Assembly: GCF_029407905.1 (NCBI RefSeq) | Contig: NC_073627.1 | Coordinates: 135,483,697 to 135,547,696, forward strand | Direction of reading: 5' to 3' | Length of the DNA: 64,000 nt | Source of the DNA: Bubalus kerabau | Lineage: Eukaryota; Chordata; Mammalia; Artiodactyla; Bovidae | Shown here: positions 33,140 through 43,797 of the stretch, piece by piece | Layout: each line of letters begins with the position of its first letter | Numbering within the stretch: the first letter of the stretch is position 1 | Translations under genes and position numbers: made by a program | Notes under the pieces: model-generated | The model's database searches: none | What the model was told of the DNA's origin: nothing | What the model saw: the letters and a program-made list of their open reading frames with translations, nothing else

Positions 33140-33369
33140 ATGCATGCATGCATGCATGCTAAGTCACTTCAGTCATGTCTGACTCTGCGACCCCATGGAC
33201 TGTAGCCTGCCAGGCTCCTCTGTTCATGGGATTTTCCAGGCAAGAATACTGGAGTGGGTTGCCATGCCCTCTTCCAGGGGATCTTTTTGACCCAGGAATC
33301 AAACCCATGTCTCCTATGTTTCCTGCATTGGCAGGCAGTTTCTTTATCACTACCACCACCTGGGAAGCT
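33140..33369 (-). mobile_element. Bov-tA SINE, antisense, with (GCAT)n start and TSD
   Basis: Reversed Bov-tA preceded by a GCAT repeat (about 33142-33160). TGCTTTGT is duplicated at 33131-33138 and 33370-33377. Confidence 0.92.
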
Positions 33370-33389
33370 TGCTTTGTATTATAGTTGTA

Positions 33390-33515
33390 TATTGCCCATT
33401 TGTAGCCTCTTGTGCAGTAAGTTCCTTCATGTTGGAGCTATGTCTTCTCATCTCTGTTTGTCTAACACCTAGTAGAGTGTTTGGTTTGAATTGGCACTCC
33501 AAATAACCATTTTTA
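33390..33515 (+). repeat. L2-like 3' end
   Basis: 'gtaagttccttcatgttggagctatgtc ... aacacctagtagagtgtttgg' follows the L2 3' end. Confidence 0.45.
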
Positions 33516-33517
33516 GT

Positions 33518-33655
33518 ATGGATAGATGAATGGGTAGATAGATGGATGAGTGAATAGGTGGGTGTATGAATGGAAGGATGGATGAATGGATGAGGGATAG
33601 GTGGATGGATGGATGGATGGATGGATGAGTGGATGGATGGATGGATGGATGGATG
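33518..33655 (+). repeat. (GGAT)n tetranucleotide microsatellite
   Basis: 138 bases of GGAT/GATG units, imperfect at the left and almost pure from 33601, with only GAGT interruptions. Confidence 0.95.
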
Positions 33656-33954
33656 TCAGAAAAGTATACCATCTCCACCTGAGAAAGCAGAAAAGCAGCT
33701 TTCTGCTTTTGGAAAGCTTGGAAAGTCCATGCTGATCTGCAGAGTGGGGTTTGGGCACTGCCCCAGGGATCATAATCAGCCAGAAGCATTATCTCAAGAG
33801 TCTTAAGAAAGAAGTGGTGGTTGGGATTGCCTCGGAAACTAGAGGGTGGAGAGCTGCTACACCATCAGGGCAGGAGAGGACCACTTCAGGAGTTGGCAAG
33901 GATTCTTATACCTGAAACACCAGCACTAAACTGGAATATTCTTACAGATAATGA

Positions 33955-34070
33955 TATCCAACTTCCCATCAGCCCTCCCCTCCTGTTTTGCAGATGAATA
34001 AATTGAGACTCAAGGAGAGGAAATGACAAGCAATATCACACAACTCAGGTGATTCCCGACAGTCAGTTTC
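33955..34070 (-). repeat. MIR-like fragment, antisense
   Basis: 'ttgcagatgaataaattgagactcaaggagaggaaatgacaag' is antisense MIR. Confidence 0.45.
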
Positions 34071-34880
34071 TATAGAAACAAAGAGACTTTATACAAGAGG
34101 ACAGGCATTTGGGTGAATTAGATGGCATTCAGTGCCGTGTCCTGATCACAGGAACCTCTGCTCACAGGCTGTGAAGGGACCATGGAAAGGTGTGATGTTA
34201 AGGAAGTCCCTGGTGACCAGGACGCTAACCACCTAGCCCCAGGGCACTGAAAGGGGTGCATCTCTCTCTGCTGGCATCCTTGCTCAGCCCAAAGGAGGGG
34301 GTGGCAGAGTAGCCCCCTTAGGCTACCGTGAGACCCCAAACCTTGATCTGTCCCACCTGCTTCTATTCTCAGAGGCTACTACAACCCCAGGCTGTAGCTT
34401 CTCCAGGTGACCCTCACTCCAGTCTCTGGGTAACTGCCCCAGGGGGCCAAGGAACCCCCTCTCAGGTCATGGTTATACTCTGCCCTTTGCTCCAGGGGGC
34501 ACAGTCAGTGTGTCTAGACACATCTGCGGCGCTTTGTTTGGGCCTCCATAACTTGATTACAAATATCCAGTTACCCTCCTATGCCCTGGCGAGCCAGAAA
34601 GGAAGGTGAGCATACCATTCTTACTCCAGGTGGAGAAGCAAGGCATTGAGTGGCACTGAATCATCTGTTCAGGCTCACCCAGGAAACAGAGACACAACCC
34701 TGACTTCCAGGCCCCTCAATCCCAGTCCACCCAACTCTGCCTACCCTCTGGCTCTCGGCAAACCTCAGAGGCACAGCCAAGCTGAAAGAAAATTCTCCCA
34801 GAAAGATAACATCTATTCTTTTCCTCCTATATTCCAGATCCACATCCTCCTATCTTCTTATTTTCATTTCTGAGTGCTTA
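34071..34880. other. Unique sequence, nothing recognised
   Basis: No repeat family, splice-site pair or domain stands out. Confidence 0.4.
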
Positions 34881-35091
34881 CGGGCTTCCCTGGTGGCTCA
34901 GAGGGTAAAGAACTTGCCTGCAATGCAGGAGACACAGGTTTGATCTCTAGGTTGTGAAGATCCCCTGAAGAAAGGAATGGCAACCCACTCCAGTATTCTT
35001 GCCTGGAGAATCCCATGGACAGAGGAACCTGGTGGGCTATAGCCCACGAGGTTCCAAAGAGTTGGACAGGACTGAGAGACTGACACACACA
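34881..35091 (+). mobile_element. Bov-tA SINE
   Basis: Complete sense Bov-tA from 'gggcttccctggtggctcag' to 'ggacaggactgagagactg', ending in a short CA tail. Confidence 0.93.
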
Positions 35092-35094
35092 GGC

Positions 35095-35430
35095 CTCTTG
35101 AAGGAGCTTTAAGGAATTCCCCAAAAATCTCAGGAAGAGGGGTACATCGGGGAGGGCAACAGGAGGCACAGGGAGGGAGGCAGCAGGGCTCAGTATAAAC
35201 CATCAGGGGCTGTAAATGATAAATAAGAGACTGCTAGGGGCCACAAGACAGGCCCACACCCATCCTCCCTGTCATTCCCTCCAGCCCTGTCACCCCCCAC
35301 TCCCCTCACCCCCACACTCAACGTGGCAATAAATTCTTCAGAGACACCGGGGCTGGGTTTTAAGCTCCACGCAAATCTTTGATCGCTCTCCCTCCCTCAG
35401 TGAGATGAAGCAGTTGCCCTTTCCCCCAGC
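35095..35430. promoter_or_regulatory. Weak candidate regulatory block
   Basis: Repeat-free sequence with AT islands (ctgtaaatgataaataagag; ggcaataaattcttcag) and a TCF/LEF-like CTTTGATC at about 35376. Function is inferred only. Confidence 0.2.
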
Positions 35431-35767
35431 CACTCCCACCACTCTTCATCTGGAACCAAATGAGACCCAGAGGCTGAGCACTGGTACCCAGGTCAAATTC
35501 CACCTGGGACAGCTCTCTCTCTTCCTCCCTCCGTTTTACCCACTCTGCCCCTCTGCCTTCTAACCCCTCTGCCTCTTCCACTCCGCTAAGGAAAATGTCA
35601 ACAGAGTCAAGGTTGCAGCCCACGTATCTGAAAGGCCCTGGCTGTCAGGGGAGGGTGGACGGGAAAGGAGATCCACTTGCCTGGCTGACCCAGGACTGAT
35701 CCAAGGGTCCCCTCAAGAACTCAGGGTCTCGTAAGCAGTGTCCCTCAGGAGAACATGCAACGAGATT

Positions 35768-35938
35768 TCTCTTTTTTGTTTTTTGGCTGTGCTGGGTCTT
35801 CATTGGCTTGGGCTCCTCATTGTAGCACTCAGGTTTAGTTGACCTGAGGCTGTGAGATCTTAGTTTCCCAACCAGGGTGAACCCACATCCCCTGCATTGG
35901 AAGGTGGATTCTTTACCACTGGACTACCAGGGAAGTCG
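35768..35938 (-). mobile_element. CHR-type SINE, antisense
   Basis: 'ttttttggctgtgctgggtcttc ... gattctttaccactggactaccagggaag' is a reversed CHR SINE, shortened internally. Confidence 0.88.
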
Positions 35939-36065
35939 CTGAGACTCAATTCCTAACTCTGCTTCTGCCACTAACTATGTGACTTCCAGTGGATCCTGTC
36001 CCTCTCTGGGCCTCAGTTTCTCTATCTATGTAATGAGGGAGCTCAGGGATTGTTGCTAAGGAGAT
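35939..36065 (+). repeat. MIR
   Basis: Clear sense MIR: 'ctctgcttctgccactaactatgtgac ... ctctctgggcctcagtttctc'. Confidence 0.7.
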
Positions 36066-36204
36066 GAGGGGAGGAGTCAGCAAGGGGACGGCGGGCCCCT
36101 CATCTCATCCTGCACCAGGAGCAGCCCTACTCTTGTCTTTTTTATTTGGAAGGCTTCGGGTAGGATTTCACTTGAAAAAAGGTCTGGTGGTCGAAAAAAA
36201 AAAA

Positions 36205-36275
36205 ATAAAGCTTAAATCCATTGGCCTAGAAATGATCTCTGTGATGCCTTTCTTCTGTCTCATTCTGTGATTCAA
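36205..36275 (+). repeat. MIR 3' terminus, possibly the rest of the 35939 copy
   Basis: 'ggcctagaaatgatctctgtgatgcc ... cattctgtgattc' is the MIR 3' end. The intervening ~140 bp ends in A12 (about 36185-36197), as an inserted retroelement would, but I cannot identify it. Confidence 0.5.
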
Positions 36276-36659
36276 TCTATTCTCGTATATTTTTTTACAG
36301 GCTACTCCAACCTGGACTTCACATATTCTTGCCTGTGGTCCCTAGCAGATAGTCATAGTCATCAGACCGCATGCCTTGATTTAAATTCAGATGGTAGGGA
36401 CCCCCGCACCTCTGGCTGGATATATAATACATGAACTCCCAACTTAAGGTTCAAGAAACAGGAGCGCCTCCCCCAAAAAAGATAAACAACCCAGCTAAGA
36501 CCTCTATACCATGTGTGGAGTGAGTGCTTTAGCTAAGAAGGCTTGCAGGGCGTCCAGGATACAGAGGTGGCCAGGGGTTCCAAGAAAGGATGACAAGGGG
36601 CTCAGCGAATGGGCTAATCAGGCTTCAGGGGTGAGCTGGAAGGTACGATGCCGAGTCAG
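36276..36659. other. Unique sequence, nothing recognised
   Basis: No repeat or gene signature seen. Confidence 0.35.
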
Positions 36660-36867
36660 AAAATATGTGTTCAGTCACTCAGTCGTGTCCCACTCTTTGT
36701 AACTCCATGGACTGTAGCCCACCAGGCTCTTCTGTCTGTAGGTCTGTCCAGGGAAGAATACTGGAGTGGGTTGCCATTTCCTTCTCCAGGGGCTCACCCA
36801 CAGATCGAACCCATGTCTCCTAAACTGACAGGTGGATTCTTTATCACTGAGCCCCCTGGCAAACTCC
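36660..36867 (-). mobile_element. Bov-tA SINE, antisense
   Basis: Reversed Bov-tA ('cactcagtcgtgtcccactc ... gattctttatcactgagccccctggc'). Confidence 0.92.
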
Positions 36868-36874
36868 ATCAAGA

Positions 36875-36990
36875 GTTGAGATACCTGGGCTTCACTCTGA
36901 CTCTGTCACCTACTTGCCTTATGACTAGGACAAGCCCTTTGCATTCTTACCCTCAATTTCGCCATCAGTTTCAACAGCACCTAGGATTCT
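36875..36990 (+). repeat. MIR
   Basis: 'gggcttcactctgactctgtcacctacttgcc ... accctcaatttcgccatcag' is sense MIR. Confidence 0.65.
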
Positions 36991-37254
36991 ACCTAGCTCC
37001 CTGTGATTCCCCCCTGCACCTGCCCCAGGCTCCTTCCTAGAGGTGTTCTTAGTCATGGTTTTCATGGGAGAAGAGAAGGACAAGGAGGAATCCAAAGTCA
37101 GACTGAAACCTACAAATTGGGGACCAAACACAGAATGTAGGCCTGGCTGCCCTGGTTCTGCCTCTGCCCTACCTTGTAAGTCAGGAGGGGAAGAGCAGGG
37201 TGGGAGAGAGGAAAGACAGAATGAAGAGGGACCACATGCCGCCCTCTGCCTGGC

Positions 37255-37390
37255 CAGGTTCATTAGCCAGCCTGGAGGAATCCCCACTGCTCAGAAGGAA
37301 GAGTGCTTCATGAATATTCATAGTCACAAGAGGCCTCATTTGCATCGTCCAAATCCCAAATGCCACGAGGATCAGCAGTCTCAGTCCTCC
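37255..37390. promoter_or_regulatory. Candidate POU/octamer regulatory element
   Basis: A perfect 12-bp palindrome ATGAATATTCAT (37310-37321) lies 16 bases before an exact octamer ATTTGCAT (37338-37345), in repeat-free sequence. Both are known binding patterns for POU-domain factors. Occupancy is inference. Confidence 0.35.
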
Positions 37391-37914
37391 CTGGCTGCCC
37401 TCCTTGTGGAAGGGGATAGCCTGCCCATCTAACCACCACCACTCCTGCAACCGGCCCCCTCCCTCACCTCCTCTGTCCTGGCCTTCACTGTGTGACCTGG
37501 CTCAGGCCCTCCCCAAGGCCCTGGGCATGTGCCAAGACCCTCCACTCCCAAAGACCCTCCACCCCCCAAGCCGAGTAAACAAGGAGATCTGAGCCAGGCA
37601 AGTGGGCTGCCAGATCCTGGGAAGGAGGACAAACAATCCCACGGGGTTGTCAAAGATGTAAGATGAAGATATGAGGGTAGGGGCATACGAGGGACCTGTG
37701 ACATCGCCAGCCCTGGGGGAGGCGCAGGGGGTCAGAGGAGGGGGGATGTGGATGGGGGAGGGATAGGTCGTTTTTGCCATCACGTAAAGGCATCATCAGG
37801 AGAGAGGGATAGGAGAAAGAAGGAAACCATCACACCGAAAATCCTGAGAGAGCTGTTCCTGCATCAGCCCTCACCACTCAGGCCTCCTTCAGAATGCAAT
37901 TTCCATTTAGAATA
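37391..37914. other. Unique sequence, nothing recognised
   Basis: C-rich then G-rich single-copy-looking DNA. No gene supported. Confidence 0.4.
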
Positions 37915-38320
37915 ATCCACAGGTCCATCAGTCAAGGATTAGTTAAATAAGTGGTACCTCATGCATAGCACAGAATATTATATAACCATTAAAAAGAATA
38001 CGGTATAGATTTTTTTTTTAAAGAAACCCACAATGGCCATGATACATTCATAGGTAATAAAAGGAAATTGCAGAACTACTCTTAGCAGGATCCTACCTTT
38101 GTAACATAAGTAAATAAGTAGATAGATAAATAAATAATCAAGGTTAGTGGATAAACCAGAAAAACATCTATAAGGACACACAAATGCTATTTCACAGGAC
38201 TCAGGGAAGATTAGAAGGGATATTTTTTACTTTTCATGTTAAATATGCTCAATAATTCCTTCCCATTTGAAGCTTGTGTGTCTTACAATGATTGATTTTA
38301 TAATCAGGACAAAAAAATTA
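37915..38320 (+). repeat. Ancient L1 (L1M-like) 3' end
   Basis: 'cagaatattatataaccattaaaaagaat', then 'aaggaaattgcag', 'ggatcctacctttg' and an A-rich end near 38311 follow old L1 3' UTRs. Confidence 0.55.
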
Positions 38321-38629
38321 AATTGGGGGAGGGATGTAAATTTCCCATGAAAAGGTGATGATCTTGCTGCTATAGGCTGCCTTCTGCAGTGCTAGGAGAA
38401 CCTGGGCCCTAGGCTGGCAGAGGGGCTGCAGAGGAGAGGGCATCAGTGGGTGTGGCCCCACCTCTTCCCCACCCCCAAAGTGTCCCACAGTCCCGGGCTC
38501 CAATTTGGCCTTGACCTTGAAATCAGGCTCTGTTTACTTCATTGTGTGTTTGCCCAAGCCTCACTCTCTGGAGAAGCATATTAACTAATTTCTGTAAATT
38601 CTTGCCTATTTACAAAGCACTTACACATT

Positions 38630-38715
38630 TTCATTCATTCATAAATGTTCCTGAGCCTCTCCTGGAAGGCAGGAGCTAGGGGCTAGGCACTGGGGACACA
38701 GAGACCAAATAAGCC
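38630..38715. repeat. L2-like fragment
   Basis: 'ttcattcattcataaatgttcctgagc ... gggctaggcactggggacacag' is the common L2-type phrase. Confidence 0.45.
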
Positions 38716-38821
38716 ACATCCCTGGGAGACCTCAATCAGTATGGGTGCATCACCCTCAGGGCTATGTCACAGGTGTGCTCAGGTGTGTCAGAGTGCAGAG
38801 GCCCCAGTCCTAGCTAAGCTT

Positions 38822-39262
38822 TATAGTCAAAGCTTTGGTGTTTCCAGTATCAATTATGCGTGTAAGAGCTGGACAGTAAAAAAGGCTGAGCGCCGAAGAA
38901 CTGATGCTTTCGAACTGTGGTGTTGGAGAAGATGCTTGAGAGTCCCTTGGACTGCAAGGAGATCAAACCAGTCAATCCTAAAGGAAATCAATCCTGAATG
39001 TTCACTGGAAGGACTGACGCTGAAGCTGAAACTCCAGTACTTTGGCCACCTGATGTGAAGAGCCAACTCACGGGAAAAGACCCTGATGCTGGAAAAGATT
39101 GAAGGCAGGAGAAGGGGACGACAGAGGATGAGATAGTTGGATGGCATCACCAACTCAACGGACATGAAATTGAGCAAACTCCAGGAGATGGTGAAGGACA
39201 GGGAAGCCTGGCATGCTGCAGTCCATGGGGTTGCAAAGAGTTGTACACAACTGAACAACAAA
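38822..39262 (+). mobile_element. BovB LINE 3' fragment with (AAC) tail
   Basis: Open from the flank through ELWCWRRCLRVPWTARRSN to a stop at 39056-39058, then the 3' end 'gttgtacacaactgaacaac'. AAGCTT on both sides (about 38815-38820 and 39261-39266) is a possible TSD. Confidence 0.92.
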
Positions 39263-39334
39263 GCTTAAGGGATGCTAAGGCATTAGCCAGGTGAGGAACG
39301 GAGGCACCCCATAAACAAAAGAGCTCTGGTCACA

Positions 39335-39450
39335 GGACACCTGTGAGGGCCAGACCTCATGCTAAGAGGTTAGATGCCTCCTCATTTAATACCCATGATG
39401 ACCCTCATTATCCCTATTCCATGGAAAAGGAGATGAGCATAGGAAACAGG
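39335..39450 (-). repeat. MIR-like fragment, antisense
   Basis: 'atgctaagaggttagatgcctcctcatttaatacccatgatgacc ... tattccatggaaaaggag' is antisense MIR-like. Confidence 0.5.
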
Positions 39451-39769
39451 AGAGAGCCTGGGAAGAGGCACCTCGGGTTCACAGCAACCAAGGGAAACAG
39501 GCCCTGCTGTTCCCGCAGAGGCATCCACAGTGCCCTCCCATACCTGCTCCCACCTCTGGGCTTGACTAGATAGTTCAGAACCCTCCTCTGGAGCCCAGAC
39601 TCACCAAAGTGTGGTAGCATTTGAAATCCAGGGTCTCCCAGGCTCCCAGTTCTGCCTCCCTTTACCTCCCGCTCTGGGCTCTCCGAGGCTACACCAAGAG
39701 GACTACGGTCCGGGGCAGACAGGTCTCCTGCAGGGCCCTCTGAGCAAACAAGGCTTGTTTGAGTCCCCA

Positions 39770-40045
39770 TCCCTTTGTTCATGGTGTTCCCCTGCCTGAA
39801 TGCTGTTCCTACACATTCCCACACACAAAGATGCCAATGCTACTCCCGCTGAAAAGCCTTCTTCATTTGTTCCAATTGGACTGGTTACTCCTCTAGAATC
39901 CTCAGTTACAACAGAAGGACTCAAGTCATTAATTGTTCTTTAATGACTTCCCTGTCTGTGGAAGAGTGCCTGTGTGTGCTTGTGCACATGCGTGTATACA
40001 ACGAAGTTGCAACTCCCTGAGGGCAGTGACGTGGTCCTTTTTTTC
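39770..40045 (+). repeat. L2 fragment
   Basis: 'gttcccctgcctgaatgctgttcc', then 'aaaagccttcttc' and 'gcaactccctgagggcagtgacgtgg' follow the L2 3' region in order. Confidence 0.5.
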
Positions 40046-40049
40046 CTGC

Positions 40050-40258
40050 GTGTGTGTGCTAAGTCGCTTCAGTCGTGTCTGACTTTTCGCAACCCTATGG
40101 ACCATAGCCCTCTGTCCATGGGGTTCTCCAGCCAAGAATACTGGAGTGGGCTGCCATGCCCTCCTCCAGGGGATCGTCCCAGCCCAGGGATGGAACCCCA
40201 GTCTCTTAGGTCTGCTGCATTGGCAGGCCCGCTCTTTTTCACTCCTAGCACCACCACT
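40050..40258 (-). mobile_element. Bov-tA SINE, antisense
   Basis: Reversed Bov-tA ('aagtcgcttcagtcgtgtctg ... cattggcaggcccgctcttt'). Confidence 0.92.
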
Positions 40259-40444
40259 CTTCTCGTCTAGAAGCAGGAACTCTCCATCTGCTGCCATAGG
40301 AATTACCATCAACTCCCACCCTGCCCCCAAGTCCCCAACTACACCGCAGCTGCATGAGCCCCTCCATGTCCTCCAAGGCTGGATCGTGAGGGAGGAGTCA
40401 ATATGGAGATGTTGAATGGGCCTTGGATGGTGCTTCTCTGGCAG

Positions 40445-40581
40445 GACCCATCACTTCCTTGTCTGTCGTGCCCCTCTCGCCCATGGTCATCTCCCAAACA
40501 CACCTGCCAGTCATGGAGAACGCAGGAGCAGACGTTCCCATTAGCATCTCAGGAACCCAGCCAGGGCTCCAGACCAAGGAA
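40445..40581 (+). CDS. Candidate internal protein-coding exon, product unknown
   Basis: A 137-nt segment lies between an acceptor-like 'cttctctggcag' (AG at 40443-40444) and a consensus-strength donor GTAAGT (from 40582). The frame through it is open, entering in phase 1 and leaving in phase 0. The peptide starts PITSLSVVPLSPMVISQTHL, continues through PVMENAGADVPISISG and ends LQTKE. It is rich in S, P, V and T, like linker regions of nuclear regulatory proteins, and has no catalytic motif or transmembrane segment. No repeat overlaps it. I do not recognise the protein, and no partner exon was identified with confidence in the window, so the host gene would have long introns. A chance open stretch with good splice-site matches is a real alternative. 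Confidence 0.3.
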
Positions 40582-41339
40582 GTAAGTGGTGGCTCCAGGC
40601 ACCCTAAGCCCCTGGGCCCCCCACCCCCACCCCAGAAGATGCTGGGTGTTCCTGCCTCCCAACCACCGTGCAGGGAGTAAGGACTGGCTAGGGAGCCCAT
40701 GCTTCAGGAAAATGACTCAGAGAGGTGACTGGAGTGCCTTTGGGGCCTTAGCTACAAAAGTGGGTCACCGTGGGGAGAAAAAGTAGCTTAAAAAAGAAGA
40801 AATCTGTTTCTGGAAGCTGGTTTCAGTGCTGGCTGGGAGCTGAGTGTCCCCAGAGGAAGTTCCAGAAATCCCCCGGTTTTCTACCCCAGCATCTCTTAAG
40901 CTACCAGGTCTCCAGTCCTTGAGCCCCAGCAGCCAAAATGAGCTCTAGGTAGAAATGAGGGAAGCCTCTCCCGGCCCATTCACCATGACTGCCACCTCCC
41001 CAGGGGCTCCTATCCCCAGCCGGTGGGCCAGAGCCAGCGCTGGGTACCTGGATTGGGGGCTGTGGGACCATGTGGGCTGCCTCACTCTGCTTTCTGGGCT
41101 GTTTCTAAACTGCTCCACTTCCCATTAAGTAGGACACGCCGGGGAATGACGGCACGGAGCTCTGAGAGGGCCCAGGAGGATGTTCAGACGTTCCCCAGGC
41201 CAAGGAAAGGCCTCTCGGGGTCAACTAGAGGCAAAGCCCAGAAGCAGGGGAGGGATCGCCCAAGACCACCCCACTAATGAGTGATAGAGAAGCATTAACA
41301 ACAGCTGTTCAAAGCATTCATAGCATAAGAGAGATGGCT
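40582..41339. other. Unique sequence, nothing recognised
   Basis: Follows the exon candidate. GC-rich, no repeat seen. The 84-codon frame at 41023-41277 has no support. Confidence 0.4.
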
Positions 41340-41515
41340 TGGAAGCCAGAACTCCCAGGGCCAGTGCAGAGCCATCCCAGACAAGTGACCTCGCTGCTCC
41401 AGACCTCACTCTTTCCATCTCTAAAATGGGAATAACAATGCCTACTTTATGGGTTACTATGAAAATTGAACGAACTACTTTATGCAAAAGGTTTTTGTGT
41501 ATAGGAATTAATAAT
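41340..41515 (+). repeat. MIR
   Basis: Sense MIR: 'gacaagtgacctcgctgctcc ... tttccatctctaaaatgggaataac ... ggttactatgaaaattgaacg'. Confidence 0.65.
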
Positions 41516-41889
41516 ATTCTATACAAATATCAGGCATTTCTTCTTCTTAACTATGGTCCCTTCCATCAAAGCTCCCCCAGACTGGCCAAATGTTGAGAAC
41601 TGCTGAACCTGGGGTCAGGAGGGCTCCTTATACTAGTCTCTCTCCTTTTGTGCAGAAGAAACAACGCTGTGTTTCTAAGTTTCCACCTGCATAGCCTGCC
41701 CTGACCCTGAGATCGTTGTACTCGAAAATGTGGTTCTGTAGGACTGTCAAGGCATAAGCAACCTCTGACCTCTGACCTCCAACTTTCAAGAATGCCTCTT
41801 ATGAGAAAAGCAAGAAACAGGTCTCTGTCGGGTGCCTGCTGTGGGTCAATCACTTTAGAACTTGCAACACCACTGTCCTAACCATTTTC

Positions 41890-41990
41890 TAATGGTTACT
41901 ATTATTATACTAATATTATTGCTACTATTATTGATAATATTATTAATATTACTATTAATATTATTATCTCTATTATTATTACTCTCATTT
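41890..41990. repeat. (ATT)n-rich simple repeat
   Basis: About 100 bases of imperfect ATT/TAT units (attattatactaatattattgc ...). Confidence 0.85.
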
Positions 41991-42675
41991 TAGATATTTG
42001 AGTGACTAGTTTGAGTCAAATTCTGGCCACATACCACATTCTGGCTGCAGGCTCAGCCCCTGGCCCTCCAACCTGGTTTTTTTTCAGCTTTAAGTCGACA
42101 GGTGGCTTCATTTTCTTTTTTTGTTATAGGGCAGAAGTGCAGACAGTCAGGTTCATCACATTCGTCCATCCCTAGCACATTATTAAGATAGCGTCCAGAT
42201 AAAGCAAGGTCCCCTCTTGTCTTCCTTCTGTCCCCTCATCCCCGTCCCCACTCTGAGTCCGTCTCCTCCACATAGGCACCTGCTCTGATACATCTGCTGC
42301 ATATCCTTAACTATGTATACGTCCCTGTAAATTATGGAACATTGTTAGCAGTATGTGCTTTGAATTTTCATAAATGGTGCTGTGTTATGAATTTTTAGTC
42401 TGCATTATACGTTTTTTGGTCAACACTTTTTTAAGACCTATCTTTACTGTTGGTGACTTGCTAGATGATTGCAACACTGTGGCAGGCACGCCCATCACAG
42501 ACCACTTGTCCATCCCACACTGATGGACGCCAAGGCAGGCCGCCAGCTCCCCTCTGCCGCAAACAGAACATCTGTCCTTCCGTATCTTTATGACTTTTTT
42601 ATGTCCCTTTATCCATCAGCAGAGACCTTCTCCACAACCCATTCCTATGGATAGGATCCTTGGATAATAAGCCAT

Positions 42676-42890
42676 GTATGTGTGTTAGTCGCTCAGTTGT
42701 GTCGGACTCTTTGCTGCTCCATGGACTATAGCCCTCCAGGCTCCTCTGTCCATGGAATTCTCCAGGCAAGAATACTGGAGTGGGTGGTCCTTCCCTTCTC
42801 CATGGGATCTTCCTGATCCAGGGATTGAACCCAAGTCTCCTGCATTGGCAGGCAGATTCTTTACTGTCTGAGCTACCAGGAACACCCCTC
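42676..42890 (-). mobile_element. Bov-tA SINE, antisense
   Basis: Reversed complete Bov-tA ('tagtcgctcagttgtgtcgg ... ctgtctgagctaccaggaac'). Confidence 0.92.
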
Positions 42891-42965
42891 AGAAAGTATA
42901 TGCATAGTCAGTTAAGTAACTTAGTAATGACTGGAGTCAGAATTTGTAAACTGCCTAGAAAGTGA

Positions 42966-43460
42966 GGTGAAAGTGTTAGTCGCTCAGTTGTGTCTGACTC
43001 CTTACAATCCTATGAACTGTAACCCACCAGGTTCCTCTGTCCATGAGATTTCCCAGGCAAGAATACTGGAGTGGGTTGCCATTCCCTTCTCCAGGGGATC
43101 TTCCTGACCCAGGAATCAAGTCTGAGTTTCCTGCACTGCAGGCAGATTCTTTACTGACTAGGCTAGGCTAGGCTAAGCCACTTCAGTCGTGTCCAACTCT
43201 GTACAACCCCATAGACGGCAGCCTATCAGGCTCCCCCGTCCCTGGGATTCTCCAGGCAAGAACACTGGAGTGGGTTGCCATTTCCTTCTCCAATGCATGA
43301 AAGTGAAAAGTGAAAGTGAAGTCGCTCAGTTGTGTCGGACCCTCAGCGACCCCATGGACTGCAGCCTTCCAGGCTCCTCCATCCATGGGATTTTCCAGGC
43401 AAGAGTACTGGAGTGGGGTGCCATTGCCTTCTCCGTCTTTACTAGCCACCAGGAAAGCCC
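42966..43460 (-). mobile_element. Bov-tA SINE, antisense, split by Bov-A2
   Basis: Body 42966-43155 and remnant 43444-43460 (agccaccaggaaagccc) become continuous when the Bov-A2 at 43156-43435 is removed. Confidence 0.9.
43156..43435 (-). mobile_element. Bov-A2 dimeric SINE nested in Bov-tA, with TSD
   Basis: Two A units joined by 'gaaagtgaaaagtgaaagtg'. TCTTTACT occurs at 43148-43155 and 43436-43443. A (GGCTA)3 motif precedes the first unit. Confidence 0.93.
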
Positions 43461-43532
43461 TAAACATTGCCTAGAAGAGTGGCTAAAGCACAGTAAACAC
43501 TATGCCAGGTGTATTCAATAAAAATAATTAAA

Positions 43533-43670
43533 GGGACTTCACTGGTAATCCAGTGGCTAAGACCCTGTGCTCCCAATACAGGGGGCCTGGGTTTTGATCC
43601 CTGCTCAGGGAACAAGATCCCACATGTCACAACTATGACTAAGTGCAGCCAAATAAATAAATATTTTTAA
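43533..43670 (+). mobile_element. Short CHR-type SINE
   Basis: 'gggacttcactggtaatccagtgg' head and AAATAAATAAAT tail. Flanks 'aaaataatta' and 'aaaatagtaatta' suggest an imperfect TSD. Confidence 0.9.
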
Positions 43671-43797
43671 AATAGTAATTACAAAAAATAAATAGCACTA
43701 AATTACCAGATTGCCTTCCCAAAGAAGGGTACCAGTCTACACTCCTACCAGCATTTCAGGAGAGACCTTGCTTTTGCCTATCCTTACCAACGCCATG

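Noticed and set aside
42676..43460. Closely spaced similar repeats that could suggest a CRISPR-like array
   Set aside because: They are interspersed SINEs with TSDs in a mammalian genome, with no regular spacers.
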